This document shows positions 8,325 through 17,444 of a DNA stretch of 64,000 nucleotides, piece by piece (position 1 is the stretch's first letter; every line of letters begins with the position of its first letter). Made by a program: the position numbers and the translations under genes. The notes below the pieces were generated by a model, which was not told the DNA's origin, did no database searches, and saw only the letters and a program-made list of their open reading frames with translations. The stretch covers positions 434,001 to 498,000 of the forward strand of contig NZ_FOGO01000002.1 of NCBI RefSeq assembly GCF_900111245.1, in the 5' to 3' direction. Source of the stretch: Streptomyces qinglanensis. GTDB lineage: Bacteria; Actinomycetota; Actinomycetes; Streptomycetales; Streptomycetaceae.

Positions 8325-10690
8325 CGCCTTGATCGCCTTGCGTGTCGCCGTCGCCATATCGCGATTCCATCCGGGCAGCTCTCTCCTCGCTCCAGCGGTC
8401 GCCCTCGTCAATATCGTGAACCTTTCGGTAGATTTCCAGCCATTTCATCACCCGCCGCTGGCTGACGGTGAGGAAATGTTTCTTGTCCTGTATGGCTTCT
8501 TCGTTGTACTTCTTGGTTTCCTCCTTCCACTGTTCCAGGACTTGTTTGTCTATTTGGTTGTTGAAATGTGTTTCAAGTGCACCGCTCGCGGCGCCGTTGA
8601 GGAGCGGGACTCCGAAGGATGCGGAGGAGGGCACGTCGTCTCCCCCGAGGGGCAGTTCGATGGTGCCCTTGGCGGCTCCGAATCCCTGGCTCACGGCGTA
8701 TTTCTTCCAGGCGGCTGCCGCAATGAGATCGGCACGTTTGTCCGTACTCTTTCCGTCGGCCTCGCTCTGGATGGCATCGACGCGCGCGTGGTCGAGGGCA
8801 CCCTGGCTTTTCGCGCCTGTCTCCAGGAGGATGTTCAGCTCTCTGTCGGGGTCCGGGTGTGCCTTCATCGCACTGATCACATACTGGTCCTGTGCGGCGG
8901 AGAGGATCTCGTAGCCGCCCGGCTGCTTGCCCACCTCTCTCAGGAACGCCATGGCGTCCATGTTGGGCACCGATGACATGTGTCCGGGGCCGCGGTTGCC
9001 GAAGGCGGCGTCGCGCAGGTCCTGACCGTCTTCCCGGTCTCCGAAGTTGGCCACGCCTCTGTTCAGGTCGTCGATGTAGCCGGCGCCCATCTTCGCGGTG
9101 CTGTTGGTGAGGCCGGGTTTGTCGGAGACCAGATCGGGATGGTCGGCGACCTCCTTGATCACTTGGCTCATCACGTTGGCGCTGTCGGCGGTACGGTGCA
9201 GGCCGTCTTCCGGGGAGTCCCAGGGCCGGTTCAAGGCGGCGGCTTCGAGGGCGTGGCCGAGTTCGTCGTAGCCGTAGCTTCGGTCGTTGTCTCCCAGACC
9301 GGGGCCGCCGGCGGGCCAGTCGCGCTTGCGGAGCAGGTAGTCGAGGTCCGCGTTCGGCTCGGGCGTGCCGTCGAAATTGCGCTTGCCGCTGTGGAAGAGG
9401 TCCTGTGCCGCTTCCGGGTTGTGGCCCAGTGCCTCCATGTAACCCGCCATGGGGTCCATGCCTTCGTCGCTGCCCCTGCCGTAGTTGAGGAAGGAGTCGT
9501 ATTCGTGCGGTGGTTTTCCCTGCCACAGTTCCTGCGGGCTGCCGCCCCGGCTGCGTTCGAAGTCGATCAGACCCGGTACGTGCTTCTTGCTGCCCCCGCT
9601 CCCCTCGTCGAAGCCCTTTCCGTAGTCGTGCAGGAAGTCCTTGTCCCACTCTCCGGAACGCATGAGGCTGCTCATGAGCTGGAAGCCGCGGACGCTGCGG
9701 GGGGGCACTGCCGGCCTCCGCGTAGTACTCACCGGGGGCGATCACGTGGTGGGTGTTGGGGAAACGCTCGGGACCGAGCCTGATGACGTCTTTCTTCCAC
9801 TGGTGCATCGCGGGGCTGTCCACATGTGATGCCGTGGCCAAGGTGGTACTGAGGGACTTCTGGAAGTCCCGTGTTGCTGCGAAACGTTCCTTTCCGGGTT
9901 TGTCGATCCCGGCCACACTCTCCCAGAGCCGCAGTGCGCCCTTCGCCTTGAGCCGGGTCGCGAAGCGCTCGGCGAAGTAAGGGTCGCCTTCGTGCTGGGC
10001 GAGTTTGTCGGCCATCTTCTGCACGGCCTCGGCGCTCGGGCGGTTTCCGCCGTTCTCGTACGAGGAGGCCAGGTGGGTCAGTGCGTCAGCGTCCTTGCGG
10101 GCCTGCTTCCGCTGCTGATTGGCGTCGGACATGCTGGTGACGCCGTCGCTGTCGAAGCCCTTGGCCCGGCCGTTGTGGTCGTTGGACAGCGCCCAGTGCA
10201 GCGTCTCGTCGGCCGCAGTCGCGTGCTCCAGTACCCTCGTGATGTAGTCGTTGTGGGCCTTGACGATTTCCTTGTACCGCTTGGCCTGTGGCCCGATATC
10301 TTCCGGTTCCAGGTCATCGAGGTTCTTGGGCTTGTAGTGGACGGTGCCCTTGGAGTCGATGTCGAGGTTCTTGTCCTCCCCCACCTCTTCGACGCGCCTC
10401 TTGAGTTTCTTGCGCCATTTGTTCAGCGATTTGTAAGCGCTGTCCAGGAACTCCCAGGTGTCCTCGGCCTCTCCGATGGCTTCGTCGATCTGGCGCGTGA
10501 CTTTTCCCAGCGACTTCAGTGCCGCGTCGGCTGTTTCGCCCTCCATGTCGGAGTTCTGCAGCCCCTTCGCCACCTGCCGATGGAACTGGGTCCTCACCTC
10601 CCGGTAGTTCCCCGGGACCTTGTGCCATTTCTGCACTGCTTCTTTCAGTGGTTTGAGATCGGCGTGCAGCAGTGAGTGGTATGAAACCAC
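8314..10690 (-). pseudogene. Large helical protein of the WXG block, split by a frameshift
   Basis: Two adjacent minus-strand reading frames form one gene of about 790 codons. The N-terminal part runs from GTG 10690 (ribosome site GGAGG upstream) to about 9700; the C-terminal part continues in the next frame to the stop at 8314. The length, 2377 bp, is one base more than a multiple of three. The frames meet at seven consecutive C (minus strand; forward 9699-9705); deleting one C gives continuous protein across the join. The N-terminal 130 residues are strongly helical and charged, the rest is rich in Asp/Gly/Lys with no recognised domain. I cannot tell a genuine broken gene from a sequencing error or, less likely, programmed frameshifting. 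Resembles in context the large unknown proteins next to small WXG proteins in actinomycetes. Confidence 0.75.
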
Positions 10691-10715
10691 GTTCCCCCCT
10701 CCGGAAGTAGCAGCG

Positions 10716-11147
10716 TCAGTTCTGGTGGGCTTTGGCGCCCAGCTTGTCCATGTCCTGTTTCCGCTTGTGGTCCGTCGTGTCGAAGGTGCTGGCCGCGTTC
10801 CGGAGCGCATCGGCGAGTCCGTCCCGCAGCATCCACTTCACGTGCCGCACCTGGCCCTCCCAGCGTTGCTCGAACGTTGCGAAAGCACCGGCGCTCTTGA
10901 AGCCGGACAAGCCGGACTTCACTTCACCTGTTTCCTTGATCGCCTTGTTGTCGGCCTTGCCGAAGCTCTTGGCGACTTCTTCTGCGTCACCGGCTCGCTT
11001 ACGCAGGAGCTTCGAGGTGATGTGGAGTTTGGTGCCGCGTCCGTGGGCCTCTGTGTTGTATCCGGCCAGTTGCATGGCGGCGTTGTCCCGAGGTTTGCGC
11101 TCTTGCGCGTCTGTCTTGAGTCGGGACCATTCCTCGGCGAAATTCAT
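10716..11147 (-). CDS. Small helical WXG-type protein
   Basis: A 143-residue, almost entirely helical, charged protein with no signal peptide. A W-E-G triad at 96-98 sits between two predicted helices, the hallmark position of WXG100-type proteins exported by type VII (ESX) systems, although the chain is longer than the usual 100 residues. ATG 11147 is preceded by AGGGGG at good spacing; GTG 11153 is a less likely start. It is the first gene of a minus-strand block, 25 bp before the large frameshifted gene and upstream of the lipoprotein. No ESX core component (EccC, EccD, MycP) is in the window, so export by a distant machine is an assumption. Confidence 0.7.
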   Translation of the reverse strand: MNFAEEWSRLKTDAQERKPRDNAAMQLAGYNTEAHGRGTKLHITSKLLRKRAGDAEEVAKSFGKADNKAIKETGEVKSGLSGFKSAGAFATFEQRWEGQVRHVKWMLRDGLADALRNAASTFDTTDHKRKQDMDKLGAKAHQN

Positions 11148-11153
11148 GGGCAC

Positions 11154-11653
11154 CCCCCTGCTGTGTTGAGCACGTCAACTGAAAGCCATGTGACGCTAAG
11201 GTAGCAAGGTGATGCTGTGCGCAAGGAAACGTGTCTTCCTGAGGTCTTCGCCTATCGGTCGCAAGTGGGAGGAGTGGGTACCGCGCTCTCCGGCGGCAGC
11301 GCACACGGCACCCCGGACTGGACATGTCGAGCCGTGGGAGCGCCGAAACGGGGTGATCACTGGATGGTGTGGGCCGGTGGCAGCTCGAACTCGTTGCCGA
11401 CGCGAGGCGGAGCTGTGAAGGGGAGGGGCTGACCATGGCCCGGTCCGTCCGGCATGCCGTGGATACGTCTGGTCCTGCGTTCCCGCTCCGCCTTGCCGGC
11501 GAAGCGGACGAGTGCGGGCGCGGCGCTCAGCACCGTGCGTTGGTGCAGGCCCCGCACCGGCACTCGCAGGCTGCGGCGCGGCCCGCCTGGCGAGGCACCG
11601 CCCACCGGTTGAGGCACCATCCACCGGCGGATCGTCGGGCGTCGGACAGTGCG
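11154..11653. other. Intergenic 500 bp between the WXG block and the VOC gene
   Basis: The first 60 bp are likely to hold the promoter of the minus-strand WXG block: on the minus strand TACCTT (forward 11199-11204) could be a -10, but no good -35 stands out. The remainder contains only open frames of doubtful coding quality, including a minus-strand frame at 11357-11620. No transposase, tRNA or clear attachment repeat is visible, so the right border of the accessory block cannot be fixed. Confidence 0.5.
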
Positions 11654-12037
11654 CTAGCCGGCGGCCGGGCCTCTCTCCGCCGCGCTGCGTTCGACGCAGA
11701 ACTCGTTGCCCTCCGGGTCGGCGAGCGTCACCCAGCCCCTGCCGTCCGCGGTGCGGTGGTCGGCCACCAGCGTGGCGCCCAGCGCCAGGATCCGCTCGAC
11801 CTCCTCCTCCCGGGTGCGGTCCTGCGGCTGGAGGTCGAGGTGGACCCGGTTCTTGACCGTCTTGGCGTCCTCGACGGCCACGAACAGCAGCGCCGCGTCC
11901 GGCGCCGTCACCAGCGCCTCGGGGTCGCCCGGGTGGTCCTCGTCGGACACGGTGCCCTCCAGCACCGCGGCCCAGAACAGGCCCTGGCGGTAGGCGTCGT
12001 GGCAGTCGAAGGTGAGGTGGCGCACGAGGGAAGACAT
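11654..12037 (-). CDS. VOC (glyoxalase-fold) family protein
   Basis: A 127-residue two-beta-alpha-beta-module protein of the vicinal oxygen chelate superfamily (glyoxalase-like subgroup common in actinomycetes). Visible are the N-terminal RHLTFDCHD, the central NRVHLDLQ and the C-terminal DPEGNEFCV, which carry the usual metal- or substrate-contacting residues. Start ATG 12037. The gene begins 8 bp from the stop of the upstream EamA exporter gene (12046), so the two are probably co-transcribed. Substrate unknown; such proteins include lyases, dioxygenases and antibiotic-binding resistance proteins. Confidence 0.85.
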   Translation of the reverse strand: MSSLVRHLTFDCHDAYRQGLFWAAVLEGTVSDEDHPGDPEALVTAPDAALLFVAVEDAKTVKNRVHLDLQPQDRTREEEVERILALGATLVADHRTADGRGWVTLADPEGNEFCVERSAAERGPAAG

Positions 12038-12045
12038 ACGGAGAA

Positions 12046-13110
12046 CTATCGGCCGGGCCGCTCCGCCGGTCCACCGCGTTTCTCCACCACCGTCGGACCC
12101 GCGCTGCGGGGGTGTGCCTCGGTGCTCACCGCGACCGTGTTGGCGGCCACGATCACCAGGACGGCAGCCCAGGAGAGTGCCGGAAGGTGCTGGCCCAGCG
12201 CGACCAGCCCGATCAGCGCCGCCGAGACCGGGTTGACGCTCATGAAGACCCCGAAGAAGTGCGCCGGGACCCGGCGCAGGGCCATGACGTCGGACAGGAA
12301 CGGGACGGCGGAGGACAGCACCCCGGCGGCCAGGGCGCAGGACACGGCCGCGAGCGTGGGCCGGTGGTGCAGCAGCACGCCGATCCCGAGCGGCAGATAC
12401 AGCGCTCCGGAGACCAGCGCCGCGGCAGCCGAGCCCTGCGCCCCGGGCAGCCGCTCCCCCACCGTGCGGTTGAGCAGGATGTAGCAGCCCCAGCAGACCG
12501 CCGCCAGCAGCGCGAGCGCGATGCCGAGGTAGTCGGTGCTCGGCTCGGGCCGCACCAGCACGACCACGGCCGCCGCGGCGGCCCCGGCGCAGCCCAGATG
12601 CAGCCGACGCCGCGAGCCGGCCAGCGCCACGGTCAGCGGGCCGAGGAACTCCAGCGTCACCGCGAGGCCGAGCCCGATCCGGTCGATCGCCGCGTACAGC
12701 GACAGATTCATCGCGGCGAACACCACGGCCAGGCCGAGCACCGGCCGCCACTGCGCGGCGGTGAAGGACCGCAGCCGCGGCCGGCCGGCGGCCAGCAGCA
12801 GAACGGCGGCCACCCACTGGCGCACCGCCACCACGCCGACCGGGCCGAGCGACGGGAAGGCGAGCGAGGCGAGGGCCGCACCGGACTGGTTGGAGACGCT
12901 GCTGCACAGCATCAGTGCCAGTCCGGACAGCCGACCGCGGCCGCGGTGGGAGGGGCCGGGCACATCGGCTGTGCTGAGTGCGTCGGGTGTGCCGGTCGCG
13001 TCGAGCGTGCCGGGTGCGGGGGCGGGTGCGGGTGCGGGGGCGTCGGTGACGGGTGCGGGTGCAGGTGCGCTGGGTGTCGGGTGCGCGCGGGGTGCGGAGG
13101 ACCGTGCCAT
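12046..13110 (-). CDS. EamA/DMT family exporter (RhtA-like)
   Basis: A ten-helix drug/metabolite transporter with two EamA repeats, probably exporting amino acids or small metabolites. I chose ATG 13110 rather than ATG 13134 because the latter lies inside a palindrome that is likely the operator of the divergent LysR regulator. With this start the protein has 354 residues and an unusual N-terminal extension of about 55 residues rich in Ala-Pro repeats (encoded by a short tandem repeat at about 13010-13075) before the first helix. The LysR gene starts 69 bp away on the other strand and is the likely regulator. Confidence 0.85.
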   Translation of the reverse strand: MARSSAPRAHPTPSAPAPAPVTDAPAPAPAPAPGTLDATGTPDALSTADVPGPSHRGRGRLSGLALMLCSSVSNQSGAALASLAFPSLGPVGVVAVRQWVAAVLLLAAGRPRLRSFTAAQWRPVLGLAVVFAAMNLSLYAAIDRIGLGLAVTLEFLGPLTVALAGSRRRLHLGCAGAAAAAVVVLVRPEPSTDYLGIALALLAAVCWGCYILLNRTVGERLPGAQGSAAAALVSGALYLPLGIGVLLHHRPTLAAVSCALAAGVLSSAVPFLSDVMALRRVPAHFFGVFMSVNPVSAALIGLVALGQHLPALSWAAVLVIVAANTVAVSTEAHPRSAGPTVVEKRGGPAERPGR

Positions 13111-13133
13111 GACCGCACTGTCGTCCGCCGCCA

Positions 13134-13150
13134 TGCATACGCAAAATGCA
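13134..13150. promoter_or_regulatory. Putative LysR operator between divergent genes
   Basis: TGCAT-N7-ATGCA is a 17-bp perfect inverted repeat in the 68-bp gap between the EamA exporter and the LysR regulator. LysR proteins usually bind such dyads near their own promoter. On the plus strand tacgct (13167-13172) could be a -10 giving a nearly leaderless mRNA at ATG 13179, since no ribosome site is seen there. Confidence 0.55.
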
Positions 13151-13178
13151 TCGCAGCGGCCATCGATACGCTGTACGT

Positions 13179-14054
13179 ATGCACAACGGGTCAAGGCCGG
13201 AACTGGAGCTGCGCCAACTGCGCTGCCTGGTCACCATCGTCGACACCGGGAGCTTCACCGACGCCGCCCTCGAACTGGGCGTGTCGCAGGCCGCGGTCAG
13301 CCGCACCCTGCGGTCCCTGGAGCAGCTTCTCGGCGTCCGGCTGCTGCACCGCACGAGCCGCACCGTCTCCACCACGACCGCCGGTGTGGAGGTCCTGGTC
13401 CGTGCCCGCCAGCTACTCGCCGAGGCCGACAACCTGGTCCGCGCGGCCACCGCCGGGCACACCCGCCTCCGCCTCGGGCACGCCTGGTCCTCCGTGGGCC
13501 GGCACACCGCGGAGTTCCAGCGCCGCTGGGCCGAGCGGCACCCCGCCGTCGAGCTGCAACTGATCCGCCACAACAGTCCGACGGGCGGGCTGGCCGAAGG
13601 AGCGTGCGATCTCGCCCTCGTCCGCACCGCGGTCGACCGGCACCGCTACGCGCACGCGGTGCTCGGCCACGAGCGCCGTGTCCTCGCCATGGCCTCCGAC
13701 GACCCCTGGGCCAGGCGCCGCAGCATCCGCCTGGACGAGGCGCGGCAGCGCACCGTCGTCGTGGACCGGCGCACCGGCAGCACCACCCTCGAACTGTGGC
13801 CCGCGGAGTCGCGCCCGGCCATCGAGTACACCCACGACATCGACGACTGGCTCGCCGCCATCGCCACCGGGCGCTGCGTCGGCATCACCCCCGAGGCCAC
13901 CAGCACCCAGTACCGCCGTATCGGCATCACCTACCGCCCCCTGCGCGACGCCGCCCCCGTCCCCGTCCATCTCATCTGGCAGCACCACGACCCGCACCCC
14001 GCGACCCACGCCGCGGCCGCGCTCCTGACCGACCTCTACCGCGAGCACTCCTGA
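13179..14054 (+). CDS. LysR-family transcriptional regulator
   Basis: A 291-residue LysR-type regulator: an N-terminal winged helix-turn-helix (about 5-65, with the typical FTDAALELGVSQAAVSRTL stretch) followed by a periplasmic-binding-fold effector domain. ATG 13179 is chosen over 13146 because the latter would lie in the operator palindrome and lacks a ribosome site. Divergent orientation to the EamA exporter strongly suggests it controls that gene and itself; the effector is unknown. Confidence 0.9.
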   Translation: MHNGSRPELELRQLRCLVTIVDTGSFTDAALELGVSQAAVSRTLRSLEQLLGVRLLHRTSRTVSTTTAGVEVLVRARQLLAEADNLVRAATAGHTRLRLGHAWSSVGRHTAEFQRRWAERHPAVELQLIRHNSPTGGLAEGACDLALVRTAVDRHRYAHAVLGHERRVLAMASDDPWARRRSIRLDEARQRTVVVDRRTGSTTLELWPAESRPAIEYTHDIDDWLAAIATGRCVGITPEATSTQYRRIGITYRPLRDAAPVPVHLIWQHHDPHPATHAAAALLTDLYREHS

Positions 14055-14161
14055 CGCACCCGGCGAGCGACCCTGCCGCCCGCCGCGAGCACACCCCCGG
14101 CCCGGCCCGGCACGTCCGGTTCGGCCGGTACGGGGTCTCCCAGAAGCCGGTACGGGGTCCC

Positions 14162-15046
14162 TCAGAGGAAGCTCTCGATCACGGAGGCCACCCCGTCGTC
14201 CTCGTTGGAGCCGGTGACGTGGTCCGTGCTCAGCAGCACGTCCGGGTGGGCGTTGGCCATCGCGTAGGACCTGCCGGCCCAGGTGAGCATCGCCAGGTCG
14301 TTGGGCATGTCGCCGAAGGCGGCGACCTCGTGCGGGGCGATGCCGCGCTCCTGGCAGGCCAGCGCGAGAGTGCTGGCCTTGCTGACGCCGCGGCCGGATA
14401 TCTCCAGCAGCGCGCTGGGGCTGGAGCGGGTGAACTCGGCGTGGGCCCCGGCGGCCGTGCAGCCGAGCGTGAGGAAGGCGTCGGGGTCGCCGGTCGGGTG
14501 GTGGGCGAGGAGCTTGACGATCGGGTCGGTGAGGCGGCCGTCCCCGCCGTCGGCCAGCAGTTCGTCCACCGGTGCGTAGGAGGCTCCCGGGTCCTGGGGG
14601 AAGGACGGGTACTCGGGCTCGTAGTGGATGCCCGCGGTGCGTTCGACGGCGAAGCTCACGCCGGGCGCCGCGGCCCGCAGCGCCCGCACCACATTGACCG
14701 CGTCCCGCCGCGCGAGTTCGCGGACCCGGAGCACCCGGCCGCCCGCGTGCAGGTCGACGACGGCCGCTCCGTTCGCGCAGATGGCCAGCCCGTGGCCGTG
14801 CACGTGCTCGCTGACGATGTCCATCCAGCGGGCCGGCCGGCCGGTGACGAAGAACACCTCGATCCCGGCGGCCTCCGCCGCGGCGAGGGCCGCGATGGTG
14901 CGGTCCGAGACCGTCTTGTCGTTCCGCAGCAGGGTGCCGTCCAGGTCGGTGGCGATCAGGCGCGGGGCGGTGCGCCTGCCGGGCGACGGCTGGGTCCGGG
15001 GGGCGGGGTGTTCGGACGAGCGAGTCGGATAAGTCACGTGAACCAT
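14162..15046 (-). CDS. Cof-type HAD phosphatase
   Basis: A haloacid dehalogenase-superfamily phosphatase of the Cof/IIB type (294 residues with ATG 15046). The nucleophile motif is DLDGTLL near the N-terminus, motif II is FVTGR, and motif III/IV is the conserved FGDMPNDLAMLTWAG close to the C-terminus. Likely substrates are small phosphorylated metabolites such as sugar phosphates or FMN. Up to 28 codons exist upstream in frame but contain no family residues. A second paralogue sits at 40647-41480 in this window. Confidence 0.9.
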   Translation of the reverse strand: MVHVTYPTRSSEHPAPRTQPSPGRRTAPRLIATDLDGTLLRNDKTVSDRTIAALAAAEAAGIEVFFVTGRPARWMDIVSEHVHGHGLAICANGAAVVDLHAGGRVLRVRELARRDAVNVVRALRAAAPGVSFAVERTAGIHYEPEYPSFPQDPGASYAPVDELLADGGDGRLTDPIVKLLAHHPTGDPDAFLTLGCTAAGAHAEFTRSSPSALLEISGRGVSKASTLALACQERGIAPHEVAAFGDMPNDLAMLTWAGRSYAMANAHPDVLLSTDHVTGSNEDDGVASVIESFL

Positions 15047-15511
15047 CTTCGCGCATATGCCTGAACATGCGTGCGGACCTCCGCACGGATGAGTGAGGAA
15101 TTGAGAGCACACCGTGAGGACAGGGGGCACGCGAGCGCACGAAAGGGGCGCACGGGACGGGAGTGAGCACCCCCTGGGTACCCCCTGTAGGCCCGCCCGC
15201 AGTCGGGCGGGGCCCAGGGCGGCAGGACGCGGGCGCGGAGCGGCGGGACGGGCGAGGGTGGACTCCGGGGCAGGGTGGCCCGGAGTCTCTGGGCATAGCC
15301 GTCATCACAGCCATCACCACCATCACCGCCATCACCGCCATCACCGCCATAGCAATCATTGCCACCATCGCTGTGCTCAGCAGGTCAGAGCGCTCTTGTC
15401 GTCTCCAACCGGATCGAACAGGCACAATCGAAGAGAGCGCCTCATGCGTGCTGCGCTCCCGCGCTGCAGCTCGGCGCTGCAGCCTCCGCGCCTCAGGAAG
15501 GAGCGGCCGCC
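15047..15511. other. Intergenic 465 bp upstream of htpX
   Basis: Holds an 8-bp hairpin (cccgcccg-cagt-cgggcggg, 15192-15211) and a 9-bp tandem repeat ccatcaccg (about 15301-15345, degenerating to 15370). The htpX promoter must lie here; no heat-shock HAIR or CIRCE operator is visible. No convincing gene. Confidence 0.6.
15301..15370. repeat. 9-bp tandem repeat (ccatcaccg)
   Basis: Five near-identical copies of gccatcacc followed by three decayed copies. The stretch is open in one plus frame but ends before htpX and encodes only Ile/Thr/Ala, so a coding role is unlikely. Confidence 0.75.
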
Positions 15512-16417
15512 ATGGCTCGTCACTCGCGCTACGTCGCAGACCGTGGTCTGACCGCACGGATGGTCACCACCATGTTCCTGATCGGACTGCTCTATGTCGT
15601 CCTGGTCGGCGTCCTGGTGGCAGTGCTGAGCAACGCCTGGCCCTTCGTGCTGGTGATCGCGGGCGGGCTGTTCGTGGCGCAGTTCTGGTTCAGCGACCGG
15701 ATCGCCGCCTTCAGCATGGGCGCCCGCGAGGTCACCCCGCAGCAGGCTCCGGAGCTGCACGGCGCCGTCGACCGGCTGTGCGCCCTCGCCGACATGCCCA
15801 AGCCGCGGGTGGCCATCGCCGACAGCGACGTCCCCAACGCGTTCGCCACCGGCCGGAACCAGAAGAACGCCCTGGTCTGCGCCACCACCGGCCTGATGCG
15901 CCGACTGGAGCGGGACGAGCTCGAAGGAGTGCTCTCACACGAGCTGTCGCACGTCGCGCACCGCGACGTCGCCGTCATGACCATCGCCTCCTTCCTCGGC
16001 GTGCTCGCCGGGATCATGACGCGGGTGGCCCTGTGGGGCAGCCTCGGCCGCAGCGCGGGCCGGGACAACAACGGGGTGGGGCTGCTCCTGCTGCTCGTCC
16101 CGCTGGTCAGCGCCGTCGTCTACGTGATCAGCTTTCTGCTCACCCGGCTGCTCTCCCGCTATCGCGAGCTGTCGGCGGACCGTGCCGGCGCCCTGCTGAC
16201 CGGACGCCCCTCCACCTTGGCCTCCGCCCTCACCAAGATCAGCGGCGACATGGCCCGGATCCCGACCAAGGACCTGCGGAAGGCCGAGCCGTACAACGCC
16301 TTCTTCTTCGTCCCGGCGTTCTCCGGGGAGAGCCTCGCCTCGCTGTTCTCCTCGCACCCGAAGCTGGAGAAGCGCCTGGAGCAGCTCAGCCGGATATCGA
16401 CCCAACTCGGTCAGTGA
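15512..16417 (+). CDS. htpX: HtpX-like membrane zinc metalloprotease
   Basis: An M48 family membrane endopeptidase (301 residues) that degrades damaged membrane proteins. Two N-terminal transmembrane segments (about 15-55), the zinc motif HELSH (about 148-152), two further helices (about 165-215) and the third ligand in ELSADRAG are all visible. The ribosome site AGGAAGGAG fixes ATG 15512; longer frames upstream run through the repeat. pspAB follows, linking the gene to envelope-stress response. Confidence 0.93.
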   Translation: MARHSRYVADRGLTARMVTTMFLIGLLYVVLVGVLVAVLSNAWPFVLVIAGGLFVAQFWFSDRIAAFSMGAREVTPQQAPELHGAVDRLCALADMPKPRVAIADSDVPNAFATGRNQKNALVCATTGLMRRLERDELEGVLSHELSHVAHRDVAVMTIASFLGVLAGIMTRVALWGSLGRSAGRDNNGVGLLLLLVPLVSAVVYVISFLLTRLLSRYRELSADRAGALLTGRPSTLASALTKISGDMARIPTKDLRKAEPYNAFFFVPAFSGESLASLFSSHPKLEKRLEQLSRISTQLGQ

Positions 16418-16493
16418 CCGCCCGCCCCTCGGTCAGTGACCGCCCGCCACTCCGTCAGTGACCGCCCGCCACTCGGTCAGTGACCGCCCGCTG
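16406..16493 (+). repeat. 22-bp tandem repeat starting at the htpX stop codon
   Basis: Four copies of ctcggtcagtgaccgcccgcc begin at 16406, 16428, 16450 and 16472, exactly 22 bp apart, with one substitution in copy three. The first copy contains the last htpX codons and its stop (ggtcagtga), so the array reproduces the gene end three times downstream. It separates htpX from pspAB. Confidence 0.9.
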
Positions 16494-16659
16494 CTCTCCG
16501 CTCCGGGGCGACTCCCGGAGCTCTCCGCTCGGGGGGACTCCCGGTGGAGTGGCTGGTGGGGCGACTCCCCGCCGGTGCGGCGAACCGGCGAGGACGACGA
16601 GGCGTACGGGCACTGACCGGACCGACGAACGACGACTCATCCGGGATCGGAGGCCGAGC

Positions 16660-17247
16660 GTGGGTTTTCTGGATGTGCTTCTGGGCCGCAGCAAGCCCAA
16701 GCGGCCCGACCTCGACCAGCTCTTCGCGCTGCCCGCGGCCGCGCTGACCCTGCAGGCCGGGACCGCGTTCCTGCCGACCGGGGTCGGTGCCGTCTGCTTC
16801 GCCAGCGTGGAGGGCGGCGCGTTCACCCGGCTGCGGAGCGACGTACGCGAACTGCTGGACGCGGACACTGCCCGCGGCGGCATCCCCGTCGAGTTCAGCC
16901 AGGACTCCTACGGCTACACCTGGCTCACCGCGCGCCAGCCGGCCGACGACATGGCGGCACTCGTCAACGACCTGCACGCCGTCAACACACTCCTCGCCGA
17001 AGGCGGGTTCGGCCCGCAACTGCTCTGCTCGCTGGTGTCCTTCCGGCACGAGAACTCGGGCGCCTCCCTCGCGCTGATCTACCTCTACAAGCGCGGCACC
17101 TTCTACCCCTTCGCCCCGCTGCACGGCGGCGCCGAGAAGCGGGACAACGCGCTGGAACTCCAGGTACGCGGACTGCTGGCGAACGACCTCACCGTGGAGG
17201 ACGACCTCGGCCGCTGGTTCCCCGTCTGGGGTGCTCCCGGACTCTGA
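16660..17247 (+). CDS. pspAB: PspA-associated protein PspAB
   Basis: A 195-residue soluble protein matching the PspAB family that accompanies htpX and the phage-shock protein PspA in actinomycetes; role is in envelope-stress response but the molecular activity is not established. The N-terminal GFLDVLLGRSK and the C-terminal DDLGRWFPVWG are characteristic. GTG 16660 follows ATCGGAGG. It lies 242 bp after htpX with the same orientation. Its last codons form the left arm of a perfect 16-bp terminator stem. Confidence 0.85.
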   Translation: MGFLDVLLGRSKPKRPDLDQLFALPAAALTLQAGTAFLPTGVGAVCFASVEGGAFTRLRSDVRELLDADTARGGIPVEFSQDSYGYTWLTARQPADDMAALVNDLHAVNTLLAEGGFGPQLLCSLVSFRHENSGASLALIYLYKRGTFYPFAPLHGGAEKRDNALELQVRGLLANDLTVEDDLGRWFPVWGAPGL

Positions 17248-17270
17248 GCGCGGGGCACCCCAGACGGGGA
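17219..17270 (+). terminator. 16-bp perfect hairpin enclosing the pspAB stop codon
   Basis: The sequence tccccgtctggggtgc (17219-17234) is perfectly complementary to 17255-17270. The pspAB stop codon TGA (17245-17247) lies in the 20-nt loop, and the left arm encodes the Pro-Val-Trp-Gly near the C-terminus. A stem this long is a credible terminator, and translation would have to open it. Confidence 0.8.
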
Positions 17271-17444
17271 CCGCACGGAACCGACCCGGTGCGGGCCGCC
17301 GCGCTCGGCAGGCGACCTCTTGGCAACCCTCCCTGCGGGGGGCGGATCCAGCTCTGGCAGGATCATGCGCTCAGAACATGGTCCGGCCGTGCGGGCGAAG
17401 CCGCCCCGGCCGGATACGGGGATCAACGGGGAAGTGAGGACGAC

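Noticed and set aside
11357..11620. Minus-strand frame of 87 codons in the gap after the WXG block
   Set aside because: The end reads somewhat protein-like, but there is no ribosome site, no family similarity I recognise, and other frames overlap it.
7713..11653. Prophage or transposon borders around the accessory block
   Set aside because: No transposase, integrase, tRNA gene or convincing direct repeat was found at either side.
15047..15511. Heat-shock operator (HAIR/CIRCE) upstream of htpX
   Set aside because: Neither the CTTGAGT-N7-ACTCAAG nor the CIRCE palindrome is present.
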